A DNA stretch of 11,554 nucleotides from positions 1 through 11,554 of the forward strand of contig JAYZQT010000034.1 of assembly GCA_036136335.1 (NCBI GenBank), in the 5' to 3' direction. Under the pieces are notes generated by a model. It saw only the letters and a list, made by a program, of their open reading frames with translations. It did no database searches and was not told where the DNA came from. The position numbers were made by a program, and so were the translations under genes. Shown piece after piece: positions 1-6,975 of the stretch (position 1 is the stretch's first letter; the number at the start of each line of letters is the position of its first letter). This DNA is from JAYZQT01 sp036136335 (GTDB lineage: Bacteria > Pseudomonadota > Alphaproteobacteria > MPNO01 > UBA830).

Positions 1-500
1 CTGTAGAGCCCGATTCGGGGAGATGACAGGTCGTTAAGATCAAACGCTGTGAGCATCGACAAACCTTCCGGGATGGATTTTTTCTCAATTTTCCCACCAC
101 CTTTTAAGCCAAGGCTTTTGAGCCAGAAAGCATCCCTATTGTCGGCTACAATTAGATTGAATGACCTGTAGCTTCGACCATCAAGCGTCGTCAGGGCCTC
201 TGCTGCATCAATCGCATCCGCGTGATCTAACGCTTCAAGTACGATTTCACCGCGTGATCGACACATTGGATCCGGCCCAAGCGAGTCATGGCGGTTCAAA
301 ATACAGGCCACAACACCTTCGTCATTCAGTCCCAACCAACTACCCCCTGCCAACCTGTCTACGCCGGCAACAATGTTCTCTCGATCAGGCCAGTGACGGC
401 CCGGACTATCCCATTGCCTGTCTCCCATCTCATCCCGGTTTGTAGCGATTAGAAGGGGCCAGTCAGCGCCCGGCTGTCGCAACATTATTACGGTGCACAT
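1..500 (-). CDS. NRDE family (TANGO2-like) protein, C-terminus cut by window edge
   Basis: Reading leftward from the ATG at 498-500 the frame stays open to base 1, giving the first 166 residues of a protein that usually has about 250. It begins MCTVIML and has the family-naming Asn-Arg-Asp-Glu at residues 21-24, followed by a conserved block GGSWLGLNDEG near residues 52-62 and CILNRHDS after it. This pattern is that of the NRDE domain (TANGO2 in animals). The conserved Cys2 right after the initiator Met resembles an Ntn-hydrolase nucleophile, but the bacterial function is not established; links to haem handling and Golgi organisation come from eukaryotic work. The start is supported by the conserved Met-Cys opening; only a weak GAG lies upstream. 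It is divergent from the zeta-subunit gene, with a 123-base gap. Family assignment is firm, function is open. Confidence 0.85.
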   Translation of the reverse strand, partial: MCTVIMLRQPGADWPLLIATNRDEMGDRQWDSPGRHWPDRENIVAGVDRLAGGSWLGLNDEGVVACILNRHDSLGPDPMCRSRGEIVLEALDHADAIDAAEALTTLDGRSYRSFNLIVADNRDAFWLKSLGLKGGGKIEKKSIPEGLSMLTAFDLNDLSSPRIGLY

Positions 501-554
501 GTTATCTCGATAGCAGGTTCCGGAAGCTACGACCACACACCTCACGTGATAACC

Positions 555-583
555 TTGACATGCGGACGCGACATGCCGATTTT
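555..583 (+). promoter_or_regulatory. Possible sigma70-type promoter for the zeta-subunit gene
   Basis: A perfect TTGACA at 555-560 is followed after 17 bases by GATTTT at 578-583, a poor -10 match (3 of 6). It lies in the only gap between the divergent NRDE and zeta genes, about 40 bases before the chosen zeta start. The sequence GACATGC occurs twice, at 557-563 and 570-576, within the same element. The -35 is convincing but the -10 is not. Confidence 0.35.
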
Positions 584-623
584 TAACCATAGATCCGCTT
601 AAAACATAAGTTAGGTGATGCAA

Positions 624-950
624 ATGTCGGGTTTCGACGATCGGGGTAAAAGTTTCGAAGCAAAATACAAACACGACCAGGAGGCCTTATTTCGGATCAC
701 GTCGCGTCGCAATCGCCTTTTAGGCATTTGGGCAGCAGGCGAATTCGGCATGTCGGAGGACCAGACATCCGAATACGCCAAAGAAGTCGTGATTTCTGAT
801 TTTGAAGAGCCGGGTGATGCCGATGTGGTCCGCAAAGTACTTTCCGACTTTGCGGAGCGTGGCCTAGACATGACCGAACAAAAGATCCGAGATGAGATGA
901 ACCGATTGATGGATATCGCGGCCCAACAAATTGAAAGCGAAAACAGCTAA
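624..950 (+). CDS. F1-ATPase zeta-type inhibitor subunit (DUF1476)
   Basis: A 108-residue, highly charged helical protein matching the alphaproteobacterial DUF1476 family. The Paracoccus denitrificans member is the zeta subunit, which binds the F1 sector of ATP synthase and blocks ATP hydrolysis. Recognisable features are the N-terminal GFDDRGKSFEAKYKHDQE segment (residues 3-20), the RRNRLLGIWAA core (28-38), a DFEEPGDADVV stretch (59-69) and a helical C-terminus ending in MNRLMDIAAQQI. The length is typical. The start was set at ATG 624 because the AGG at 613-615 is 8 bases upstream and family members open with M-x-x-FDDR. GTG 615 and ATG 618 are in frame and would add three or two residues. 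The TAA stop overlaps the purB stop from the other strand. In many alphaproteobacteria this family lies among purine genes, which fits the neighbour here. Confidence 0.9.
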   Translation: MSGFDDRGKSFEAKYKHDQEALFRITSRRNRLLGIWAAGEFGMSEDQTSEYAKEVVISDFEEPGDADVVRKVLSDFAERGLDMTEQKIRDEMNRLMDIAAQQIESENS

Positions 951-2242
951 CCGAACACCCGTTTAAATACCGCTTCCACGTGTTTCGTGTGGTAATCGAG
1001 ATCAAAAACTTCCTCAAGCGCAGCATTATTGATCTGGCTAGATACGTCTGCATCGGTCTTTAGAAGATCAAGAAAGGATATATTTTCCGACCACGATTTC
1101 ATCGCATTGCGTTGAACGACAGTGTAAGCGTCTTCACGGCTCATCCCTGCCTGTGTCAGAGCCAGCAGGACCCTCTGGGAAAAAATTAACCCGCCCAATT
1201 CATTCAAATTGGACTTCATTTGGTCCGGATAGATCAGAAGGTTTTGGATAACTTCGGAAAGTCGCGCCAATAAAAAATCAAGATTGATCGTTGCGTCAGG
1301 CCCGATGATGCGCTCAACTGACGAGTGTGAAATATCACGTTCGTGCCAAAGTGCAACGTTTTCCATGGCGGGTATGCAATAAGAACGGACCAGGCGCGCC
1401 AAACCGGTGATATTTTCTGTCAGCACTGGATTGCGTTTATGGGGCATCGCTGACGAACCTTTTTGACCCGGCGAGAAGTACTCCTCGGCTTCGCGCAGCT
1501 CGGTTCTCTGCAAATGCCGGATCTCGACGGCTAACCGCTCAGCAGAAGAAGCTATAACCCCGAGTACCGAAAAAAACATCGCATGTCGATCTCTTGGTAT
1601 AACCTGTGTTGATACTGGTTCCGGTATCAACCCCATCGCCTTGGCAACATGCCGCTCAACTGCGGGATCTATATTTGCAAAGGTGCCAACCGCTCCCGAT
1701 ATCGCGCACGTTGAAATTTCAATTCGCGCCGCTTCCAGCCGCTTTCGGTTGCGAGCGAATTCCGCGTAATGGCCTGCCAGCTTTATGCCAAAAGTGGTTG
1801 GTTCAGCATGTATTCCATGGCTGCGACCAATTGTCGGCGTCAACTTATGCTCTTTCGCCCGCGCTTCAAGGGCTGCCAAGAGCGTATCTATATTGTCCAA
1901 AAGGATGTCACTTGCTTGAGTAAGCTGCACCGCGAGGCATGTGTCGAGTACATCCGATGACGTCATGCCCTGATGGACAAATCGAGCCTCATCTCCAACA
2001 TGCTCCGCCAGATTGGTTAGGAAGGCAATAACGTCGTGCTTTGTATCTCGTTCGATTTCGTCAATCCGTTCAATTTCAAACGCACCTCGATCCCATAAAG
2101 CTCTGGCTGCTTCTTTTGGGATAACACCAAGCTCAGCCTGAGCATCGCAGGCGTGCGCCTCGATCTCAAACCAGATACGGAATCTGTTCTGGGGTGCCCA
2201 GATAGCCGTCATCGGCGGACGCGAATATCTTGGAATACTCAT
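947..2242 (-). CDS. purB: Adenylosuccinate lyase
   Basis: PurB cleaves fumarate from SAICAR and from adenylosuccinate in cytosolic purine synthesis. The 431-residue protein has the expected length and order of motifs: an IPRYSRP opening, KHD at 68-70, TSSD at 94-97, SHGIHAEPTTFG at 141-152 with the presumed general-acid His142, and the fumarase/aspartase superfamily signature GSSAMPHKRNP at 262-272, carrying Ser264 in the flexible active-site loop. No active-site residue appears missing. The start follows the conserved M-x-IPRYSRP opening; the Shine-Dalgarno sequence is weak. It lies 44 bases downstream of an MFS gene on the same strand, so read-through from the marR-MFS operon is possible. 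Its 3' end overlaps the zeta gene by 4 bases, leaving no room for a separate terminator. Confidence 0.97.
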   Translation of the reverse strand: MSIPRYSRPPMTAIWAPQNRFRIWFEIEAHACDAQAELGVIPKEAARALWDRGAFEIERIDEIERDTKHDVIAFLTNLAEHVGDEARFVHQGMTSSDVLDTCLAVQLTQASDILLDNIDTLLAALEARAKEHKLTPTIGRSHGIHAEPTTFGIKLAGHYAEFARNRKRLEAARIEISTCAISGAVGTFANIDPAVERHVAKAMGLIPEPVSTQVIPRDRHAMFFSVLGVIASSAERLAVEIRHLQRTELREAEEYFSPGQKGSSAMPHKRNPVLTENITGLARLVRSYCIPAMENVALWHERDISHSSVERIIGPDATINLDFLLARLSEVIQNLLIYPDQMKSNLNELGGLIFSQRVLLALTQAGMSREDAYTVVQRNAMKSWSENISFLDLLKTDADVSSQINNAALEEVFDLDYHTKHVEAVFKRVFG

Positions 2243-2286
2243 AATCCGGGTTTATCAGAATTATCCGATTCCTTAAAGATGGGGAA

Positions 2287-3477
2287 TTAGACAGTCCGGA
2301 CCTGCCTTACGCCCAGCCAGTAGACCAGAAGAGCTACCACAGACCAGAAAAGTACACCGTTGGCCATTGCAGTCTGTGTGCCGTCAGACAGCGAGGTAAC
2401 CGCTATGCCCGTAAGCGCGCCAACAATCTGTTGCACAAAACCGACGAGGGAGGAGGCAGACCCGGCAATGTGAGGGAACGGTTGCAATACACCTGCGATC
2501 GACTGTGGAAAAATAAATGCAAATGAAACCATAGCGAACGCCATGGGTCCAATTATAGCGAGCCAATGGTTGACTTCCGCCCAGGCGAGAACAGCAAGGA
2601 ACAGGCTGAACAGAGTTGCACTGGCCACGCCCCATCGCAACAGAAGGTCGGCACCATAGCGTCCTACAAGCCGCGTACTCGATAGCATCCCGATAAAACT
2701 GCCAATCATGCATGTAGAAAACATGTAACTGTAGTCTGTTTCGTTTTCGCCAAAATAAGAGATTATAACGTGTGAGGAATCGCTCAAGAACGCGAACAGA
2801 ATTCCGTAGGAGGCAGACGCACATGCTGTGTATGCCCAGAAGGACCGAGTGCCCGCTATCTCCCAAAAATTGCTAAGCATAGGCATCAGCTTGAGCGCAT
2901 CCGGTACTTTCGCAGCGATGGTCTCGCGAAATATGGACGCGAACACAATCGCAACCGTCAGCGAATAACAAGCCAGGAACCAGAACATTGCTTGCCAGCC
3001 CCAATGGACACACAGGTGGGCGCCGACGATAGGGGACAACAGGGGAGCAAAACCATGGAAAACCAGCATCAAGGACAACACCCGCGCCGCGTCATCCCGT
3101 TCGTGCCGGTCACGAATAACCGCGCGAGCGATCAACCAGCCACTTGAGGCCGCTATGCCGTGAAGAAATCGAAAAAATGTTAGAGCCTCGATAGACTGCG
3201 ACATCGCGCAACCAGCGGTAGCTATTGTTGTACACACCAACCCACCGAGTATCGCGGGCTTTCGACCAAAACGGTCGGAAAGTGGTCCGTGAACAAGTTG
3301 CCCGATCGCAACCCCAAGAATGAACACGCTGAGTGAAAGCTGAACAGATGCCTTATCAGCGCCAAAATGGCCAGCGATGGACGGCAAGAGAGGCAAAATA
3401 CCGTCGATCCCCATCGCCGTTGCGACCGTAGTAAGCGCAAGAACGGCGGCAAAGCCGGAATTGTCAAAGCTCTTCAT
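2287..3477 (-). CDS. Bcr/CflA-type MFS transporter (second of tandem pair)
   Basis: A 396-residue, 12-span inner-membrane carrier, presumably proton-coupled. It has Asp25 in the first membrane helix followed by LPLLPSIAGHF. Motif A between helices 2 and 3 is intact as GPLSDRFGRKP (residues 64-74), and a Bcr/CflA-like segment IARAVIRDR follows, with HGFAPLLSPIVG after it (motif C region). The family contains bicyclomycin/chloramphenicol exporters, but many members sit in catabolic clusters and move aromatic or organic acids. Its ATG lies inside the end of the upstream MFS gene (14-base overlap), and no clear Shine-Dalgarno sequence is visible, which suggests translational coupling. Because it is the last transporter of the marR-led operon, the likely cargo is the substrate or an intermediate of the divergent catabolic operon. 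The direction of transport cannot be told. Confidence 0.88.
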   Translation of the reverse strand: MKSFDNSGFAAVLALTTVATAMGIDGILPLLPSIAGHFGADKASVQLSLSVFILGVAIGQLVHGPLSDRFGRKPAILGGLVCTTIATAGCAMSQSIEALTFFRFLHGIAASSGWLIARAVIRDRHERDDAARVLSLMLVFHGFAPLLSPIVGAHLCVHWGWQAMFWFLACYSLTVAIVFASIFRETIAAKVPDALKLMPMLSNFWEIAGTRSFWAYTACASASYGILFAFLSDSSHVIISYFGENETDYSYMFSTCMIGSFIGMLSSTRLVGRYGADLLLRWGVASATLFSLFLAVLAWAEVNHWLAIIGPMAFAMVSFAFIFPQSIAGVLQPFPHIAGSASSLVGFVQQIVGALTGIAVTSLSDGTQTAMANGVLFWSVVALLVYWLGVRQVRTV

Positions 3478-4726
3478 TTGGCAAGTTTTTTAAACGGGCG
3501 GTGGGCTTCAATGGCATCTTGACCAAGACAAGATAGGAAAGAAGCGTCCCAACCGCGCATCCAAAAATGACAAACGCCATGGGTAACGGTGTGCCATCGT
3601 TGAATATTGCAATCAATACCATACCCAGGGAAGCGGCCAGAAACTGGATAAACCCGAGTAAGGAAGAAGCGGCCCCAGCAAGATTCGCGAAAGGCGCCAG
3701 CGCGCCGGCAGTTGTCGATGGTATAATAAATGCCACCGAAACTAGAATTGCAATGACTGGACCCATAAGGGTGTACAAGTCCACAATGCCGATCATCATG
3801 CAGAATAACATTGTCGAAGATGCTGCAGCGGCAAGGTAGGCGCCGACGCCGATCAGACGCTCTATTCCAACAACGTAAGCAATCCGAGCCACGCCAAGTT
3901 GCGCCATAATATAAAAGATAATTGGCACCGCCATCACTATCCCAACCTTCTGCGGCGTCAGACCGAGATACTGTATTAAAGCGACTGGCGTACCCGCAAA
4001 ATACGCCATTAGTGCACCGTAAATGAAACACGCACAGATAGCATAAGAGCAAAAGGCCCGGTTTCTGATAATGGTTCGATAATTCATGGCCATTCTTCCG
4101 ATCCGCAATGCGCCCTTATCCTTCTGTGTATTAGTTTCGGCCAAGCCAAACATTACCGCCGTGCCAACAAATACGCCAAAACCAGACATCGCCCAGAAAA
4201 CGGACTGCCAGCCAAATACGTCGGTCATCCATCCACTTATTCCGGGTGCAACAGCGGGCATGATGCCGTGGATACCCATCATCAGGGCGAACAAGCGGGC
4301 ACCTGCCTCGCGATTGAACAGATCACGAATGAGTGCCCGCGCGACAATAATACCGGAACAGGCGAAGAAACCCTGCAGGAAACGCAGGATAATCAAGTAT
4401 TCGATGTTCGGTACCTGGGTACAAGAAGCCGCGGCCACCGAGTAACAGGTAATACCGACCAGTATTATGGGTTTACGGCCGAAACAGTCTGACAGTGGTC
4501 CATACACTAACTGGCCGAACGCTATGCCCAATACCAAGGCACTCAAACTCAACTGCACTAACTCAATTCCCGACGAAAAGTGTGTTGCTACCGCAGGAAC
4601 CATCGCCACCGAGCCATCTACTGATGCGGGCAGGAGCATTGCCAGAAGTCCCAACAACACCGCAATCAGCGCGTACCGACCTTGATTGATCTTGGGTTTT
4701 GTCGAATTTTGTATGGTTTTAGCCAT
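3464..4726 (-). CDS. Bcr/CflA-type MFS transporter (first of tandem pair)
   Basis: A 420-residue inner-membrane carrier paralogous to the following MFS gene. A hydrophilic, positively charged N-terminus (about 18 residues) precedes 12 predicted spans. Asp37 sits in helix 1. Motif A reads GPLSDCFGRKP at 76-86, so the usual Arg after the Asp is Cys81. The VARALIRDLF segment and the GIHGIMPAVAPGISG stretch are typical of the Bcr/CflA drug:proton antiporter group. A basic C-terminal tail (KMPLKPTARLKNL) extends beyond the last helix and is absent from the paralogue. It begins 27 bases after the marR stop and its last codons overlap the start of the next MFS gene. The ATG at 4726 is the first in frame; the upstream sequence has no strong Shine-Dalgarno. 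Substrate unknown. Confidence 0.88.
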   Translation of the reverse strand: MAKTIQNSTKPKINQGRYALIAVLLGLLAMLLPASVDGSVAMVPAVATHFSSGIELVQLSLSALVLGIAFGQLVYGPLSDCFGRKPIILVGITCYSVAAASCTQVPNIEYLIILRFLQGFFACSGIIVARALIRDLFNREAGARLFALMMGIHGIMPAVAPGISGWMTDVFGWQSVFWAMSGFGVFVGTAVMFGLAETNTQKDKGALRIGRMAMNYRTIIRNRAFCSYAICACFIYGALMAYFAGTPVALIQYLGLTPQKVGIVMAVPIIFYIMAQLGVARIAYVVGIERLIGVGAYLAAAASSTMLFCMMIGIVDLYTLMGPVIAILVSVAFIIPSTTAGALAPFANLAGAASSLLGFIQFLAASLGMVLIAIFNDGTPLPMAFVIFGCAVGTLLSYLVLVKMPLKPTARLKNLPNEEL

Positions 4727-4753
4727 ACATAAACGGGGCAGGCATCGGTCTGC

Positions 4754-5197
4754 TCAGGTTCTGGCTATATTATTACGAATTCGCCTGATTAGATTTTTGA
4801 ATTCGGATTGCTCAGTCGCAGACATGCCTGCGAGACAGTGATTGTTCACCGTTTCAATTTCTGGATGTACCTTTCGGTATACCTTCCGCCCTTTTAGCGT
4901 CAAAAACACGTTTATTTTGCGCGCATCATTTTGATTGCTTTGACGTCTGACTAGGCCACGGTCCTCAAGTTTGTTCAATGCCGCCACGGTGGTCGCCCCT
5001 TTCATTCGGACTTTTTCGGACAATTCACGCTGCGTCAAACCATCGACCTCCCACAATGCACGCAAAAACGGCCATAGACCTAGGGTCACGCCGTGTTTAG
5101 CTATCCGGTTGGAAAATTCGCGGGTCATTGCCCTGTTGGCGTCCCACAGGAGAAACCCTACCGTGTCTTCAGGGTCGAAATAATCATTGGATGCCAT
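4754..5197 (-). CDS. MarR-family transcriptional regulator
   Basis: A 147-residue winged-helix regulator of normal MarR length. The helix-turn-helix spans roughly residues 53-80 (GLTQRELSEKVRMKGATTV, then the recognition helix ending KLEDRGL). The wing follows with the family hallmark D-x-R at 91-93 and the LTLKGR strand end at 99-104. N- and C-terminal helices supply the dimer interface. MarR proteins usually repress and are released by small aromatic acids or CoA thioesters. It heads the operon with the two MFS genes and is divergent from a hydroxycinnamoyl-CoA hydratase-lyase-type crotonase, the same arrangement as known ferulate/coumarate regulators. The 18-base inverted repeat at 5271-5288, in the shared upstream region, is the likely binding site, so it probably controls both operons and itself. 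The ligand is unknown. Confidence 0.92.
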   Translation of the reverse strand: MASNDYFDPEDTVGFLLWDANRAMTREFSNRIAKHGVTLGLWPFLRALWEVDGLTQRELSEKVRMKGATTVAALNKLEDRGLVRRQSNQNDARKINVFLTLKGRKVYRKVHPEIETVNNHCLAGMSATEQSEFKNLIRRIRNNIART

Positions 5198-5241
5198 CCT
5201 CGGGTGTTACACGTGGTGGTCGCTCAGGGCAAGACTGCAAC

Positions 5242-5270
5242 TTGACAGGATGGAAGTGTAGCAGGACAAT
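5242..5270 (+). promoter_or_regulatory. Sigma70-like promoter of the catabolic operon
   Basis: TTGACA at 5242-5247 is a perfect -35 box. Exactly 17 bases later, GACAAT at 5265-5270 matches 4 of 6 positions of TATAAT, including the last three. The expected start point, about 7 bases further on, falls within the inverted repeat at 5271-5288. This would give a leader of about 30 bases before the GTG of the crotonase gene. Confidence 0.6.
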
Positions 5271-5288
5271 TTGTTAGTAATCTAACAA
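5271..5288. promoter_or_regulatory. Probable MarR operator (7-4-7 inverted repeat)
   Basis: TTGTTAG at 5271-5277 and CTAACAA at 5282-5288 are perfect inverted repeats around TAAT. Size and spacing suit a MarR dimer. It begins directly after the -10 box and covers the expected transcription start, so binding would block initiation toward the crotonase gene. It lies 73 bases upstream of the marR start, where it could also control that operon. A further TCTAAC at 5289-5294 repeats the right half-site in direct orientation. Confidence 0.65.
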
Positions 5289-5309
5289 TCTAACTTCGGG
5301 AATATTCCG

Positions 5310-6152
5310 GTGACAGATACCGACGCAACCGAATACAAATACGAGACGTTACTCGTCGAATTCCATGATCTCGTCTGCGTTCTTACGCTGAACCGTCCGG
5401 AAAAGCGCAACGCGATGAATCCAGCCTTGGGCGAAGAGATCACCGATGCACTAGAAAAGTTACGTAATGACGACCGATGCGCTGTCCTTGTGATTACTGG
5501 TGCTGGTGAATCGTTTTGCGCTGGGATGGACCTAAAGGAATTTTTCTTGGAACTACAGGACAAGCCAGCAGAATACGATCGTGCGCACCGATTGGCCGTT
5601 GAATGGCGGGGCCGGACGTTACGACTGTTCCCGAAGCCAACGATAGCGATGGTCAACGGGCACTGCTTCGGGGGCGCATTCACAATTGTAGAGGGCTGCG
5701 ATCTGGCAGTTGCTGCCGAAGACGCCAAGATGGGACTGAGCGAAGTCAATTTTAAACTGTTCCCGGGCGGAAGTGTGGGAAAATCCATGGGCAATCTTTT
5801 GAGACCAAGGGACTATATGCTGTATGCGCTCACCGGCCGGCCAATGAGTGGCCGAAACGCCGCGGAAATCGGTTTTATTAACTATGCCGTGCCGCGCGCC
5901 AAATTGCGGGATAATGTAATGGCGCTGGCCCAAGAAATTGCTGCCAAAGACCCTTCTGCTTTGCAAGCCACCCGCGAGGTATACCGTTTCTCGTTGGATA
6001 TGGAGTGGGATACGGCAATGAACTATTCCTCCGCGCTGCAGGCTTGGCACACCACACGACAGGGAAACGCCTTTCGCAAGGAAGGAATAGGTGATTTCCT
6101 GGAAAAAAAATACAAGCCCGGCCTCGGCGGGCACGAAGACACAAAGGAATGA
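5310..6152 (+). CDS. Crotonase, hydroxycinnamoyl-CoA hydratase-lyase-like
   Basis: A 280-residue enoyl-CoA hydratase/isomerase fold enzyme acting on a CoA thioester. It most resembles p-hydroxycinnamoyl-CoA hydratase-lyase (HCHL), which converts feruloyl-CoA to vanillin and acetyl-CoA. Shared segments are LNRPEKRNAM (27-36), GAGESFCAGMDLKEFF (64-79), KPTIAMVNGHCFGG (109-122) and GLSEVNF (142-148) with catalytic Glu145, and a C-terminal YKPGLGG. Oxyanion-hole residues Met73 and Gly122 are present. By manual alignment to the Pseudomonas enzyme as I remember it, the two tyrosines contacting the substrate phenol (Tyr75, Tyr239) become Phe78 and Ser241, and Ser123 becomes Thr125. The substrate may therefore not be a 4-hydroxycinnamoyl-CoA. 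The start is the GTG at 5310, since the next in-frame ATG lies within the conserved core; GGGA at 5298-5301 serves as ribosome site. First gene of the operon. Confidence 0.85.
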   Translation: MTDTDATEYKYETLLVEFHDLVCVLTLNRPEKRNAMNPALGEEITDALEKLRNDDRCAVLVITGAGESFCAGMDLKEFFLELQDKPAEYDRAHRLAVEWRGRTLRLFPKPTIAMVNGHCFGGAFTIVEGCDLAVAAEDAKMGLSEVNFKLFPGGSVGKSMGNLLRPRDYMLYALTGRPMSGRNAAEIGFINYAVPRAKLRDNVMALAQEIAAKDPSALQATREVYRFSLDMEWDTAMNYSSALQAWHTTRQGNAFRKEGIGDFLEKKYKPGLGGHEDTKE

Positions 6153-6165
6153 CGGAGACAAACGA

Positions 6166-6951
6166 ATGACAGACTGCTCAGAAAGCAAGATCAACATCCG
6201 CGATACTGCAATTCACCTCCGCCGCGGGGGCTCGGGAGAGCCGATGCTATTCCTCCATGGGGCAAGCGGTGTTGCCGGCTGGGTACCCAGCTTCGCGGCC
6301 CTCGCAGGATCGTATGATCTCCTGGTCCCGGATCACCCGACATACGGTTTATCCGCCGAACCGGACTGGCTTAGAAACATGGATGATCTGGCCATGTTTT
6401 ACCTTGATTTTCTCGATGAAATGGATCTTAGCGGCGTGCATCTGGTCGGCAACTCACTTGGCGGTTGGCTGGCCATGGAGATCGCTGTCCGCAACAGCAC
6501 CCGCCTAAAAAGCCTAACACTGGTTGGTGCAGCAGGCATTCGAATCAAAGGCAAGCCAATTGCTGATATTTTCATGATGGATCCCGATGATCTGGTTCGT
6601 GAAATCTTTGTAAATCAGTCATTTGCCGACAACATACTCAATATGGAACTGAGCGAAGAGCAGGTGGACATACAAATTCGTAATCGAGTTGCTACAGCAC
6701 GGCTTGGGTGGCAACCCCGGTTGTTCAACCCTCATCTTCGGAAGTGGCTGCACCGCATATCACTCCCTACCCACGTCATCTGGGGAGACACCGACAGGAT
6801 TATTGACCCGGCCTACGCAGCCGAATTCGGGAAAATCATATCAGGATCAAAGGTTACAATAATAGAAAATGCGGGACATTTGCCGCATGTCGAGCAATCA
6901 GGTCCGTTTGTCGAGGCCACATTGGGTTTTATCAATTCTCAAGTAAATTAA
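6166..6951 (+). CDS. Alpha/beta hydrolase, meta-cleavage-product-hydrolase-like
   Basis: A 261-residue alpha/beta-fold hydrolase with no signal peptide. The oxyanion-hole motif LHGASG is at 30-35, the nucleophile elbow GNSLGG at 95-100 puts Ser97 in place, and Asp210 (in GDTDRIIDP) and His238 (in NAGHLPHVE) complete the triad. The lid spans roughly residues 125-195. The overall pattern is close to C-C bond hydrolases such as BphD and to esterases that act after ring opening or Baeyer-Villiger oxidation. The ATG at 6166 was chosen because GGAG at 6154-6157 is 8 bases upstream; a longer frame from 6091 would overlap the crotonase gene and adds an unconserved N-terminus. It follows the crotonase stop by 13 bases and precedes the first flavin monooxygenase by 24. 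Its substrate is probably the monooxygenase product; this is inference. Confidence 0.88.
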   Translation: MTDCSESKINIRDTAIHLRRGGSGEPMLFLHGASGVAGWVPSFAALAGSYDLLVPDHPTYGLSAEPDWLRNMDDLAMFYLDFLDEMDLSGVHLVGNSLGGWLAMEIAVRNSTRLKSLTLVGAAGIRIKGKPIADIFMMDPDDLVREIFVNQSFADNILNMELSEEQVDIQIRNRVATARLGWQPRLFNPHLRKWLHRISLPTHVIWGDTDRIIDPAYAAEFGKIISGSKVTIIENAGHLPHVEQSGPFVEATLGFINSQVN

Positions 6952-6975
6952 CTTGGGCGAAAAGGTACCGTCGCC

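Noticed and set aside
161..445. Plus-strand frame of 94 codons at the left end
   Set aside because: It is antisense to the NRDE-family gene, has no recognisable motif and no ribosome site; the minus-strand frame carries the conserved protein.
583..602. Two TTAA elements resembling a CtrA site upstream of the zeta gene
   Set aside because: The spacing is 12 bases, not the 7 of the CtrA TTAA-N7-TTAA consensus.
1606..1960. Plus-strand open frames inside purB
   Set aside because: They are shadows of the strongly conserved purB frame and have no protein-family features.
5204..5212. GTGTTACAC palindrome just upstream of marR
   Set aside because: Arms of 4 bases are too short, and it does not resemble the stronger repeat at 5271-5288.
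5310..6152. Naming the crotonase as feruloyl-CoA hydratase-lyase (ech/fcs-type pathway gene)
   Set aside because: The phenol-contacting residues appear changed, and neither a CoA ligase nor vanillin dehydrogenase is present, so a specific symbol is not justified.
6091..6165. Longer N-terminus for the alpha/beta hydrolase
   Set aside because: It would overlap the crotonase coding end, and the added residues look like an out-of-frame reading of that end. The ATG at 6166 has a well-placed GGAG.
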